Below, in pieces: positions 1 through 12,884 of a stretch of 64,000 nucleotides of DNA. This DNA comes from Parapristionchus giblindavisi (taxonomy: Eukaryota > Nematoda > Chromadorea > Rhabditida > Diplogasteridae), in NCBI GenBank assembly GCA_943737045.1, contig CALSFV010000252.1, forward strand, positions 62,001 through 126,000. The letters are read 5' to 3'. A model generated the notes under the pieces. It did no database searches, had not been told where the DNA came from, and saw only the letters and a program-made list of their open reading frames with translations. The position numbers were made by a program, and so were the translations under genes. Every line of letters begins with the position of its first letter. Position 1 is the first letter of the stretch.

Positions 1-420
1 GGTTGAGAATCATGTGTCGACTGAAAAAATACCGTACACTCCTACTGATAACAATGATAACACTTTTATTGTCATAGGTCATCTTCCAACCGATTTATGA
101 TCCGTTGCCGAAACGGGCACCCCTCCCCCCTTTTTTCCCAATAGAAGGAAGACTCTTTGGGACAGTAGCAAAAAGTTGTCAGAAATGTTTGGTCGCGGGG
201 TAGGGAGTGTGACAGAGATAATCATTGGATGCCATCTCGCACGCACGCCCTCTCTACATTATAATGCATCCCACCAAACCCGCCTCGCATCGCAATACCC
301 TTTCGTTGTCCTTAAAGAAGGGGGCCCACGAGATTTGGGCTGCGCTATTAACATGAAGAACGTGGGACATACGACATGACATTCTGTTCTCTATTAGATT
401 TGACTGATTGAACGCGAAGA

Positions 421-487
421 GCGTGTGGCTCAGTGGTTAGTAGTCAGCGCTTGTAACCGCGCCACGCGGGTTCGATTCCGGTTTGCA
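421..487 (+). repeat. tRNA-like sequence (tRNA pseudogene or SINE head)
   Basis: An A-box-like GTGGCTCAGTGGTTAG and a B-box GGTTCGATTCC are spaced as in a tRNA, with an anticodon-loop-like CTTGTAA (TGT). The two acceptor-stem halves do not pair, so it is not a functional tRNA. A diverged relative lies on - at 21201-21255. Confidence 0.55.
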
Positions 488-965
488 ATTTTCTATACAT
501 ATGTGCTTCAATTTCAAAAACTCGCGCCTTTCCCTGAGCATATCAATGAACTTTAAGTCCGAACTACGGTATTCTGGGGCATCTAAAACTTTAGAGAAAA
601 TTGTTTTTGTATACAAGGATCAATATCTGTCTGGCCAGTTTAGTCACGAAAAAACTCGTGGGTCCCCTTCTTTAAAGGCACACGCCCATATAACTCGAAG
701 CACTACATTCTATCAATAATCTCTCGCTACGTGAGAGCCAGAGCGGAGAGTCAATCAAATTAGTGTTAGCATTAAAAGTTATTGAAAAAATGATAAATAT
801 TAGTTATTTATTTATACATACATAGTACATGCTCTTGGTATGGTTCGGCATGTCATAAAATAAGTATGCTCGTCTGAATGCGGCACTATGCGCGTTAGTT
901 GTCCACTTATGTGTGCGCAATCTTAAGAACAGGAGATACGGTCGATCCTTTCTACGAACACGTGA

Positions 966-967
966 AC

Positions 968-1048
<81 letters not shown>

Positions 1049-1051
1049 TAT

Positions 1052-1136
<85 letters not shown>
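966..1136. repeat. (TAA)n microsatellite abutting a splice acceptor, copy A
   Basis: About 55 TAA/AAT units with one interruption, ending in ATTACAG, the acceptor of exon 1143-1273. The same run occurs at the homologous place in copy B. Long poly-Asn and poly-Ile frames here are artefacts. Confidence 0.9.
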
Positions 1137-3319
1137 TTACAGAATAATGAAGTTGAATTCATTCATCCATCGAAAGTGAATTCCTGTGTTGAAGCATGCC
1201 TGGATGTAATGAGGCAACCTCGGGATCTTCTTGTCTTAGAAAGTACAATGTCTTTCATCAGAATGTTGTATGGGTAAGCTGCTATCCTGATATTTCGAAA
1301 TTAGCAGTCTATTTAAAATACGTCACTCAGTTTACTTTAGCTCTGAAATGAAGTCTAAGAGAGTGACGTCTCTTTTTTCAGTTTAATTTCTTGCAATGGC
1401 TTGATAGCACGTTAGTTCAGAGCGTATAATAAGGGTGAAAGAGAGATTACGGAAGCACCTATGGGGATTCGAAACTGCGATCACTCTGGATGGACAGCCA
1501 CACGGGATACCATTAGGCTATGCGAACATCTTCCTTTACAACAGCGCTCGGTTTAAAGAAGAGCATTACGTAAGATATAAAAGGAGCGCGGCGAAGGGTT
1601 TGATAGAGAGGTATTGGAGATAGGAAAGGAATTGAAGAGTGAAGAGATGAAGAGTTTCATGAAACATGTATTTCTCTATTTATCGTGTGGCACACCACAA
1701 ATCATACTTAACAGTTACGCCGTTGCTTAATAGCGTAGTAGTCTATTTTCCTTTCTCTGTTATGATTGAACTAACGTGATAGGAACGCTTAAAATTGAAA
1801 TGCTTATTCAAAGTAGCTCAATATTTTAAACGCTCTGGCCACACTCTCCCCGAGCGCAAAGTGTTTTGAGTACGCCTTTTAAGATAAAGTAAGATGATGA
1901 TGATGAGATCAGATTCTTAGTACTTTTGATTTACTACTCTGGTATTTCAAAACTCAAAGTTTACTTAAAACACGTATTTTAAGTAGTCTTTGTACTTATA
2001 CTTTAAATAGGCTTACGTTTCACGTGAAGCACACTTATCTACAAGTCTACTTAAAGTGAAAGTGCAAGCTGAATCTAAGATTTGCAATACCCGAGTAGAC
2101 AATATTCAAAATTTAGTTATTTCGATATATCGATTTATTACAATTGAATATTGAATAGAAATTGATAAACGACATTAATAGAGAAATCTGCTGCTTGGGG
2201 CGTAGCTTAAAGGCACTACCCGAGATATTTCGACTCTCTCCACTCTGGCAGCACTCTCTACAGACAATGAAAGCGAAAGAGTTTGGTCAGAGAGGACAGT
2301 TTCAAAATAAAAGGGCGTCACTTTAAAGGGCGAAAAACCAATGTCAAATACCGTATCTAATCAACAGCCAAGAATATTTTTGAAATTTGTTCAGCCAATC
2401 ATAAATCATGTTCACAAATCATAAATCACGCCAATCATCTTCAAAGCTTTTGCTGGATGTCATCGTTTTCAAAATGTTAATTTTATTCGAAAATGCGATA
2501 AGATTCTTAGGCTTAGTATTGTTGATTTGCATAAAACACTCCAAGTTAATTTAACTCTCCGCATCTCTCGTAGACAAGGAAAGGGGGTCTCTTTAAAGGG
2601 ATAGTAACCTTGGTCAATGAAACGGGTTAAATCATCTAACTCCCGCACGGAATTTAGATGAGTCGATATATAATATTTCGAAGACAGAACCACAGTTAAA
2701 TGGCGTTTTTTTCTTACAGAAGAATTTGTCCCATGTAATTTATCACGGAATGATTTTTTCACGTTTTTCAAAAGCCATATTTCTCTTTACCAATTTTTTA
2801 TTTAATTTGTTTATTTTGTTGAAAACCCTACGTAAACAAACATCTGGAAAAAGATAAAACATTGTATTATAGAATTATAAAAGTTTTTCACACACCATGC
2901 AAATGCCGAATTTAGTAAGCTTCTCCACCGTTGAGAAAAAAAGCACTCCAAAATTTTCGCCAAATTTCGGGAGGTTTTTCTGAACATTTTTTAAATGCAT
3001 ATAATTTTATTTTTGCTGAAAACGTCAGAGTATTGCGCGGCAAAGAGCGGAATTTGTATTGTTCGGACAGTTTTAATTCTAAAATAAAATCTTTGAAAAT
3101 TTTATAATTTACGCCACAAAATTTTGAAAATAATTCTGGCATGCAGGAACGAACAGATGAGTCAGCAGGAGAGTATCAAACCGTTCTATTTATGCTTTGA
3201 ACGGTATCTGAACATTGCTGAAGGACAAGGAATGATATATGCTCTCATTGAGGTAATTGATATTTAACTAATTAATTTAATTAATAATTTCTTATTCTTA
3301 TTCTTTATTCTATCATATA

Positions 3320-4748
3320 ACACACTATCTGAGAAAATCGACATAGGTGCGGTATCGATGAAAAATAGATTTTTCTCTTTTATGTGTGATAATTACAGGC
3401 TCCATGAGTGTAGTTCACTGGTACTTGGAAATTCCTTCCAATTGAAAATTCGCTTCAGGGGGTGACCACACAACGATTTGGCGCCTTTTCCTATAAGGTT
3501 TATTTCGAATCCAATCGATTCGGGAGTGGCCGCGATCGACCCCTTGGCTAATTCTAAGAAACTATTGTCGAGGAGAGTTTTTCGATCAACGATCAACGAA
3601 GGTTGGAATTCTAGAATTTTCGAAATAATTTTCACATTAAATTAATTCTCACTATTTTCCCATGGCGAATATAAATTTTTTATTTGCTCAATAACTTCTA
3701 CATGTGATAGCACACCTTCAGTTTAAAAATCATAATTTTTTAAAAAGGTATATGTGACGAACGAATCATTTTTATAACGAAAGTCGTGAATTATGGTGTG
3801 CTCCTACAGTAATCCCTATTCGGTTTATTTTGTTTTTCGCTAGTTTTAAGCATATTTTCAGCGGTTTTCTTTACAATGTTAGACGTATATGATTATTCTG
3901 CACCATCGGAGTGCAGCTGCACGGTATATATGATGATCACATTGCTGATCGTACTTGTATTGTACGTGTGCTGTAGTTTGCGTGCTCTCTCTTATTCTCT
4001 GATCAGTGTATAAAACCGACAAGAAAGATCACAGAACGGCATGAGTTTGGTAACTACGTCGCAAGATGGCTCGTATACGAAAGTGAATAACATTTACAGT
4101 ACAAGTGCGATCAGCAATGTGGACATCATATATACCGTGCAGCTGCACTCCGATGGTGCAGAATAATCATATACGTCTAATATTGTAAAGAAAACCGATG
4201 AAAATATGCTTAAAACTAGCGAAAAACAAAATTAACCGAATAGGGATTACTGTAGGAGCACACCATAATTCACGACTTTCGTTATAAAAATGATTCGTTC
4301 GTCACATATACCTTTTTAAAAAATTATGATTTTTAAACTGAAGGTGTGCTATCACATGTAGAAGTTATTGAGCAAATAAAAAATTTATATTCGCCATGGG
4401 AAAATAGTGAGAATTAATTTAATGTGAAAATTATTTCGAAAATTCTCGAATTCCAGCCTTCGTTGATCGTTGATCGAAAAACTCTCCCCGACAATAGTTT
4501 CTTAGAATTAGCCAAGGAGTCCATTGCACCCACTCCCGAATCGATTGGATTCGAAATAAACATTTTAGGAAAAGGCGCCAAATCGTTGTGTGGTCACCCC
4601 CTGAAGCGAATTTTCAATTGGAAGGAATTTCCAAGTACCAGTGAACTACACTCATGGAGCCTGTAATTATCACACATAAAAGAGAAAAATCTATTTTTCA
4701 TCGATACCAAAAAATATCCGAGTTGTTGAATTCTCTCAGATAGTGTTT
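3320..4748. mobile_element. 1.43-kb foldback element in copy A intron
   Basis: Two arms of roughly 600 bases are near-perfect inverted repeats around a loop of about 100 bases near 4000-4075; the ends read ACACTATCTGAGA and TCTCAGATAGTGT. In copy B the same intron is only 70 bases and shows the empty site, so the insertion is younger than the gene duplication. Each arm contains an 80-codon frame starting MKIISKILEFQPSL (3635-3393 on -, 4424-4666 on +) that differs at about six residues. It could be a captured gene fragment. Confidence 0.85.
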
Positions 4749-5565
4749 TATATTATAATTAACAGGAAAATGGGTTGGGATTGATGGATGTCCGTCGCTA
4801 AGGTATAGCATATCCGTGAGGGTTTTGGGTACAAGATGAAATAAAAACGGCGACAGGAGAAGAATAAGGATATATGAGAGGAATCGCCAGAGGTTCGACC
4901 ACCCCCCGGACATAGAAATTTCGACACCCTGAAAAATTCAGATTAAGTACTTTGAACGATGCTCTATCGAAATGCGTTGGTCGAATTTGCATATCTGCTC
5001 TCATTTTCGATTAGCGGTAGGTCAAAGTTGGCAGGTACGGTATTTTTGGCTCGAGTGTGCGTCAGAAAAATGATCATAACTCCGTTCAAAATAATGATAG
5101 ACAATTTTTCAAAAAAAGCATCGAAAGAGGAGATCTTGGGCAACATTTCCCAGTTGATGGCGTCATTTGTGGACCACGCGCCGGTGCGGGGCGGTCGGTT
5201 TTATGAAAAAGTGACGTAACTTTCCTAATCGGAAAAAGTGAACTTTTCTTCTATGCGCGTTTTGTTGCACCCAGAAGTGTCTAAAAATGACCCAAGTTTC
5301 AGAGGATTTGAGAAATGCAAACAAAAAAAGCGTTGATTTTAGTAACGCGACCTCGGACCTGCCAAAGGAAAGAACGGCTTATTCCTTTATCAAGAAACAG
5401 CAAAGGAACTTAAATGACTCAAAAACATCCGAAAAAGCATTACGAGCTCAAAATACCCATATATGACTGTTATTTGAAATTCAAAATCACCGAGTTCCGA
5501 AAAATTTGAGAAAAAACATATTTTGCGTTTCCACGTGGAAAAAACGTTTCAGTAATGTTAATTAA

Positions 5566-7268
5566 TCTTTATAATATTTCTTATAATGTTTTTGAACATT
5601 TTTGTTTTTGGAAGTGAAGGCCTAACTGCTCTTAGAGCCGAGATATCCGCCATCGAGATTACACGCGCGCCCCAACTCCGCGCGACTGCTCATCATCCGC
5701 TCTCTCACTCCCACACGCTCTTTCGTGAACAGACAGGGAGAGAAAAAAAGGAGAAGAGAGACTAACATCTGGCAACTACACGAAATGGAGATGTTAGAAA
5801 ACTCTGACCGAACAGAGTTGCATTTGAACAACAAAGAACGAGTGTGAGCCCCCCCCCCCCCCCCCCCCCCCCAATACCTTCCTCGCTCTCTCTCTCTCTC
5901 TTCAAGGAATGATGAAGTACAATGTCAAAACTAATGTTAGATAAGATACATTTATTAGAGAAATCAGTCATAATTGAAAACAATTAACATTGAAACAACA
6001 TATAGGGTGATGTAAACAATAAATTGTGGCAAACTTGTGCTTTTTGCAGGTGCGTGACAAGGATTGACAACTTTATCGCACCCAATTGCAGTCAGACATC
6101 AAATTTAATACAGATTGTTGTCAATGTGTCTAATAAATATTAGTGGTTGCAATTAATGAATGAACTGTTGACAGACAAGAAAAATGAGGATGATACAAGT
6201 CATGACCAGAGAAATGTGCTTCTTTCTAGTCAGACAACAAAAAATCTTCTTTTTGATGTCAATCGATTCTTGCCTTCTCATTGACATCAAAACGAATATT
6301 TTTTGTTGTCTGAGTAGAAAGAAGCACATTTCTCTAGTCATTCCATTTTTTGGTGCATTTTCACATCCTCATAATAATGAGACGATAGTTCATTAGTCAA
6401 AGCGGCGCACCTCAGACGGGTTTGGTGACGCGGCGGAGAGTGTGACAGAGAGAATCATTTGATGCCATCTCGCACGCACACCCTCTCTAATGCAGCACAC
6501 CAAACCCGCCTGGCATCCGCCTCGCCCTCTTTATAAGTTGGAAAACGTGATTAGCCATTCATTGTTGCCTCGCTATTACAGAGGCTGAACTAAAGTGTTC
6601 TGACATGTATCATCCTCAGTTTTCTTGTCTGTCTACAAAATAGTCACTATCTGTTGCCACATTTATTTATTTCATACTTTTGACTACAATCGTTTTACTT
6701 TTTGAAGTCTGACAACAAAGTTCTCCGATAAAGTTGTAAATCGTTTGCCGTTGTCACACACCTGCAAAAAGCACAAGTTTGCCAAAATTTATTGTTTACA
6801 TCACCCTATATTACAAAGACATCCGTTGTATCATGTTGCTATATTACTATTACTATTACTATGTTTAGTAAATCAATTGATCTCTCACCTTCCCCCCCAT
6901 CCCCATCCACCTCTTTTAATAATTTTATTCTTTCACATATTTTTTTGCAAAATCATTCGAGGCGTCGAGGTAAAGAGGTACCGCTCTAAAAACACCGAGT
7001 GGGTTCGAACCCCTGTTCGATCCAAATCTTTTGCTGATTTTTACAGACACAGAAAACGTGTTCCAAGGAATTTTTTCGTGCTAAGAACGATGAAACAAGT
7101 TGTTTTGAGTCATTCTGAGCTGGAAAACGTTCATTTTATGGCAATACATCGCGCGGAGTTGGGGCGCGCGTGTAATCTCGATGGCGGATATCTCGGCTCT
7201 AAGAGCAGGTAGGCCTTCACTTCAAAAAACAAAAATGTTCAAAAACATTATAAGAAATATTATAAAGA
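5566..7268. mobile_element. 1.7-kb TTAA-bounded palindromic element
   Basis: Inverted ends TCTTTATAATATTTCTTATA (5566 onward) and its complement ending at 7268, each next to TTAA. A second inverted pair (about 5990-6080 and 6745-6820, containing CACCCTATAT/ATATAGGGTG) lies inside, as does a GC-rich palindromic repeat at 6405-6530 and a poly-C run at 5849-5871. No transposase was seen. Confidence 0.75.
5849..5871. repeat. Poly-C tract
   Basis: A run of about 23 C residues inside the 5566-7268 element; simple sequence only. Confidence 0.9.
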
Positions 7269-7272
7269 TTAA

Positions 7273-9073
7273 GACACCGGCTCAGTAAGATTCGAGGGTT
7301 GAGCCAGTGACCCCGGACATCGACCTCACCGATTTGGCCCAAAATTTTTTTATGGATGCCCCCATTGGCCCCCATCACAAAATGGGTATTCATTTCGGCT
7401 GGTTCCTTGAAACACAGATGTGGCGGGTTTTCGAAATATGAAAACTCGATTTTCACCAGAAAAAAAATGGAGCGACCTAGGACCAATGTCAGTGTCGATT
7501 AATTATAAGTATAAATAGACAACAAAAACTGGCTATACGACGGTCCGGAGATCCGATCGCAAACTGATTTTTTTAACTTCTCAAAACATTCTAAAATTAA
7601 TTAAAATTTTAAAACAAAAAAGTGCAGTCCAATTTTTGCCTCATCTTATAGAGCAAAAAATTCCGCGTCGAATAAGCGGAAAAAATCAAAAATCGAAGGA
7701 CCCGTCTTTTGAGATAAATGGACCTGAAGTTGACCTGAAAATATATTTTCTTTCAAACCCCCTCATGTTTGTACTCATATTGAAGAGCTCGTCGAGTAGA
7801 ACAACTTTCATGTTGAAGGTTTTGTCTGAAACTCATGTACAAGAGAGTTACACACGTTTATCTGCTAATTTTGAGTGAAACGAAAATAAAATAATTTTAA
7901 AACAAAAAAGTGCAGTCCAATTTTTGCCATATCTTATAGAGCAAAAAATTCCGCGTCGAATAAGGGAAAAAAATCAAAAATCGAAGGACCCGTCTTTTGA
8001 GATAAATGAACCTGAAGATGACCCGAAAATATTTTTGTTTTCAAACCCCCTCATGTTTGTACTCATATTGAAGAGCTCGTCGAGTGGAACAACTTTCATG
8101 TTGAACATTTTGTCTGAAACGCATGTACAAGAGAAATACATGAGTTTAATTTATTCGCACGGTTGTTCACACAATTTTGAGTAAAACGAAAGTAAAATAT
8201 TTTTTGTGTACAAAGCGATTACGCCTATATTGTAGAACGCAAAAATCCATACTTACTTTATTGTTTCACGAAAACAAAATTGTAGACCCCCATGCTGAAA
8301 AACATGGCCTTTAAAGTGGTCATGGAAAAAAATGGCCTGGAAATTAGTATTGAAAAAAAAGTTGTTGAAACCTTGCCATGTTTATACTCATTTTAAAGTA
8401 CTCGTCAAGTACATCATTTTTTATGTTGGTCGTATTCTATGAAAGTCGTTTGTTCTCAAGATACAAGCGATAATAAAGATTTGGATCCAATAAATCTTAA
8501 TTCATGTATTTCTCTTGTACATGAGTTTCAGACAAAATGTTTAACATGAAAGTTGTTCTACTCGACGAGCTCTTCAATATGAGTACAAACATGAGGGGGT
8601 TTGAAAACAAAAATATTTTCGGGTCATCTTCAGGTTCATTTATCTCAAAAGATGGGTCCTTCGATTTTTGATTTTTTTCCCTTATTCGACGCGGAATTTT
8701 TTGCTCTATAAGATAAGGCAAAAATTGGACTGCACTTTTTTGTTTTAAAATTTTAAATAATTTTAGAATGTTTTGAGGAGGTAAAAAAATCAGTTTGCGA
8801 TCGGATCTCCGGACCGTCGTATAGCCAGTTTTTGTTGTCTATTTATACTTATAATTAATCGACACTAACATTGGTCCTAGGTCGGTCCATTTTTTTCTGG
8901 TGAAAATCGAGCTTTCAAATTTCGAAAACCCGCCACATCTGTGTTTCAAGGAACCAGCCGAAATGAATACCCATTTTATGATGGGGGCCCATGGGGGTAT
9001 CCATAATAAATTTTTGGGCCAAATCGGTGAGGTCGATGTCCGGCACTTCCTGGAATCTTACTGAGCCGATGTC
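7273..9073. mobile_element. 1.8-kb TTAA-bounded palindromic element with GACACCGGCTCAG ends
   Basis: Inverted ends GACACCGGCTCAGTAAGATTC (here GGCTCAGTAAGATTC and GAATCTTACTGAGCC), flanked by TTAA on both sides. It is internally palindromic, with three copies of a segment whose frame begins MP(H/Y)LIEQKIPRRI (7636 and 7924 on +, 8721 on -). A second member is at 19675-20527. TTAA targeting is typical of piggyBac-type elements, but no transposase is present, so classification is tentative. Confidence 0.75.
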
Positions 9074-12000
9074 TTAATTAACATTACTGAAACGTTTTTT
9101 CCACGTGGAAACGCAAAATATGGTTTTTCTCAAATTTTTCGGAACTCGGTGATTTTGTGTTTCAAATAACTGTCATATATGGGTATTTTGAGCTCGTAAT
9201 GCTTTTTCGGATGTTTTTGAGTCATTTAAGTTCCTTTGCTGTTTCTTGATAAAGGAATAAGCCGTTCTTTCCTTTGGCAGGTCCGAGGTCGCGTTACTAA
9301 AATCAACGCTTTTTTTGTTTGCATTTCTCAAATCCTCTGAAACTTGGGTCATTTTTAGACACATCTGGGTGCAAAAAAAACGCACATGGAAGAAAAGTTC
9401 ACTTTTTCCGATTAGGAAAGTTACGTCACTTTTTCATAAAACCGACCGCCCCGCACCGGCGCATGGTCGACAAATGACGTCATCAACTGGGAAATGTTGC
9501 CCAAGATCTCCTCTTTCGATGCTTTTTTTGAAAAATTGTCTATCATTATTTTGAACGGAGTTATGATCATTTTTCTGACGCACACTCGAGCCAAAAATAC
9601 CGTACCTGCCAACTTTGACCTACCGCTACTCGAAAATGAGAACAGATATGCAAATTTGGCCAACGCAGTTCGATAGAGCATCGTTCATAGTACTTAATCT
9701 GAATTTTTCAGGGGGTCGAATTTTCTATGTCCGCGGACCCTCCGAAACGGTCGATTTTCTCGTGATTCCTCTCATATAAAGGAATTACTCGCTAGAAAAC
9801 TCTCACTATGAAATTCTTCCCTTATATAATTCTTCCTTTATTTTATGTATATGGGAATTCTCCCCCTATGACGGAATAATTCCTACCTTATAAAGGAAGC
9901 ATTCCATAAGGAGACGTTTCTAGTGATTTTTTTTCCAATTGACAGATTCCGAGCATATCTGTAAATTTAGAGTAGCAAACTGCTGACAACCAATCATCGG
10001 AAACGTTGCTCATTTGACATCGATCGATTCTGTTCCATTCTCTTGAATTATACGCTAGAGCAAAAAAAATTCAAAATGTAAGTCTCTTTTTTTAAATAAT
10101 ATTACCATCCGGTAGTCTTCTTTTGTCTTCCTTGGTGAGGGCAATCCTCCCAAGATTCTGCAATCGACCCATATGGGCAGTAGGTGAGGGATGCCCAAAA
10201 ATAGTTTCAAAAGTTGTCCATTTGACCTACCAGAACCGGCAAACCGATAATTCGTCGAACCACGAACCCACTCGTTCGACTCCCCGCTGATATTGACCAG
10301 CAAAAGGAAGACTCTTTGGGACAGTAGCAAAATGTACTTCTCTTCATTGCAAAGACCATAATCATGATTTTTTTCAGCTTGCATTACGTCCTGTATTATG
10401 CTGGGTACATTCTGAGAAGCAACCCAAAAGCCTTATCGTACCTCACTGATGAAAGGCTTATGACCTTGATAATCAATCAATCACGTGAACACTACGATAT
10501 ATATAGATCTTCCGCTTTCTTCGATTCGATATGCGATTTGCTGAGTAATTTTCCATTTATATTTATTCATTGGTTTATCATTTGCAACATTTATTTATGA
10601 AAGAAAAAAGCAATATGGGAGTGATTGAATTCCTTCGCTATATGTGGCAATAATAATATTAACATTTATACGTTATCAGATATATTTAGTGACCAAATTA
10701 TGTCGTGATGAATTTCTTAAAATGCGATGCCACAACTTAGGTAACAAAAAAAAGGAATGGCAGCTTTCTTTTTAACAAAACAGAAAGTTATGGCAGTTTG
10801 CACTGAATATTGAAAAGGTCGAATACAAGATTGAGATATATTAGCGGCCAAAAATAATGAAACATAAGAATGTAACAACGTGTTTTTTGAATGTAACTTT
10901 TTTTTCAAAGTTGATGAATCGTTCTTAAACTTTTTCTGCCACCGTAACACGAGTGCACTATTGATTGGTATAAAAATTACCAATTTTGAGAAACTGACCT
11001 ATCCATCATTTTCGAAATTCGAAATATTGAAGTTTGCTTGGGTTTTGTGTAGTGGCAGTTTGGGACCCAATTGTAAAGACGAATCTTAGAATAAGTTATA
11101 ATAATGCTTGGGGATGTCTTAACTAGCACGGAGGGGGGAGAGGTGGGTTGTAACTAATTCAGTGGGCAGAGAGTTCCAAATATCGATTACTCTAGATACA
11201 CAATTTGATAATGTTGAAAGAACACTATGAGGGGGTGTATATGCGGTAAGGATGGAAAATTTATGATCATGGTTGAGACGACAAAAAGACTTGAATAATC
11301 ATATTCGTAATGACCATGAATTGTACGATGAATACTATTGTAGATTTATCGGCCGAATCATCCTTCCAATTTGTTCGGAACGGGGGTCTTGAACTTCTGT
11401 TCGGAATGGTACATGATGGGCCAATCGTCGACCTTTGGGATGAACTCGTGAGTTATTTATTATTATGGTTAAGTAGTGCAGCAGAATCCTTCCCCAATGC
11501 CCTTTAACCCTTATTTTTTGCGCTGTGAATAAATCATACAAACTCTTCAAATTGTTCGCGCTGTTTTACTCAGATTTTATCGAATTTATCGCCGATAGAT
11601 TGGAATTTTTAAAAAGCTTGGCAATAAAATTATGCTAAAGAAAAGAAATGCAGGAAAAAATTCACTTTGACGTAGAATTGCCGATCGTATCTTTTCGATA
11701 ATTTTTTCTCAGAAAATTGCAATCTTTCCGTGAAATTCGGTCAAATCTGGAATAAAAGAGCGCAAACAAAGAGGTGATGTTCATTATTCACAGAGTTAAA
11801 ACATGATGGTATGTCAATGGGGGATTCTGCAGTAATGTACACATTTCATTTTTTCAAGAATTAAAAAATTCAGGTTCTGTTGACAGTTTACAAAGTTGTG
11901 ATGATGCCAGAGAACCGTGAAGCCATTCTCAACATCATTTCTATCGATTTCTTCATGTAAGCCGAGCTAAGATTTAAGAAAAAAAAAATTCAAAGAGTCA

Positions 12001-12819
12001 ATTAAATAAGTTATTGATTAATTAAGAAGTCATTTCATAACATCTAGTTACAACTAGGGCTCTTTCATGCTATCTTTCCTCTTTTTTTCACCTTTCAAAC
12101 ACATAGAAAAGACAAATAGAAGTATTAATAATAATAATACAAACGTAGTATATGTTAATACCATAATACAATATGAAAAACCAGAAACAGAAACCGAAGA
12201 AGTTCCGATAATTCATAATTTATGATTGAAACATTAAAGAAGAGATTAACTTCAAATTACTTAGTCACAGTTTTTTCTTTAGAAAGATGTGTAGAGGAAA
12301 TCCGAATCGTCAACAGGAATACCTCATCATGGGCATTTTGTCCTTTTTGATTGTATCTCCGCTACATTCCGATGATGATTGGTCTCGACAGCTGATTGGT
12401 CATGTTTTGGTCAGATAGTTTTGATCTTTGATCTTTCTTTAGTACATTTGACAAACAGTGAAAAATTTCAGAAAAGACATGTGGATGGCTGGCCCGTTGA
12501 AGAACTTCGCATGACCGAGCGCACCATCAGAATCTTTCGGTATTTTTTATTGGTTGAAAGACTTTAGTCAAGCAATAACGCTCACAAGAGAAGTCTTTTA
12601 TGTCTGAGTGAGACTTTTGAACAAGAGTATTTTTCCTCGATAGGTAAAGGCAAGATATGGTAGGTGCCAAAAAAACTAGATGCAGCCATGTAATTTCAGA
12701 TTTCATAAAATTAATTTTGTATCTTGCGAATTAATGTTCATTTTTTGAAGAAAAACGCACAGTGTGGGCGACCAACTGTATATGAAATAAGATGTCCCTA
12801 ACAGAACAGAGAAAACATG

Positions 12820-12882
12820 GCGGCGTGGTGTAGTGGTAGTGTGTACTCTTCTCGATCAGACTGCGGATGGTTCGGGTCCACC
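12820..12882 (+). repeat. tRNA-like sequence in left arm of TIR element
   Basis: A-box-like TGGTGTAGTGGTAGTG and B-box-like GGTTCGGGTCC at tRNA spacing; acceptor halves do not pair. Its inverted partner lies at 15036-15104 on -. Confidence 0.5.
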
Positions 12883-12884
12883 TA

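Larger units (their letters stand above)
1..1142. other. Intron of ZYG-11-like copy A with repeats
   Basis: No exon found. The stretch aligns with about 22.9-24.8 kb of copy B, so it should be the intron before exon 1143-1273. It contains a GC-rich palindromic repeat around 185-300 (also at 6405-6530 and 22993-23125), a tRNA-like sequence, a CTTTAAAGG-bordered repeat near 660-745, and the (TAA)n run. Confidence 0.6.
4871..9778. mobile_element. 4.9-kb nested foldback element in copy A intron
   Basis: Outer ends TATATGAGAGGAATC and its inverse. The arms, 4871-5561 and 9078-9778, are near-identical inverted repeats, each holding an 86-codon frame (4959-5219 on +, 9681-9421 on -). The centre of the palindrome (GTTAATTAAC) has been split by two further elements bounded by TTAA. 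It lies between exons 4766-4802 and 10378-10572 and is absent from copy B. Confidence 0.85.

Noticed and set aside
421..487. Functional tRNA gene
   Set aside because: A and B boxes are present, but the acceptor-stem halves cannot pair and the sequence belongs to a repeated family.
899..1162. Long poly-Asn and poly-Ile frames
   Set aside because: Produced by the (TAA)n microsatellite inside an intron; the same applies at 24639-24884 and 38648-38769.
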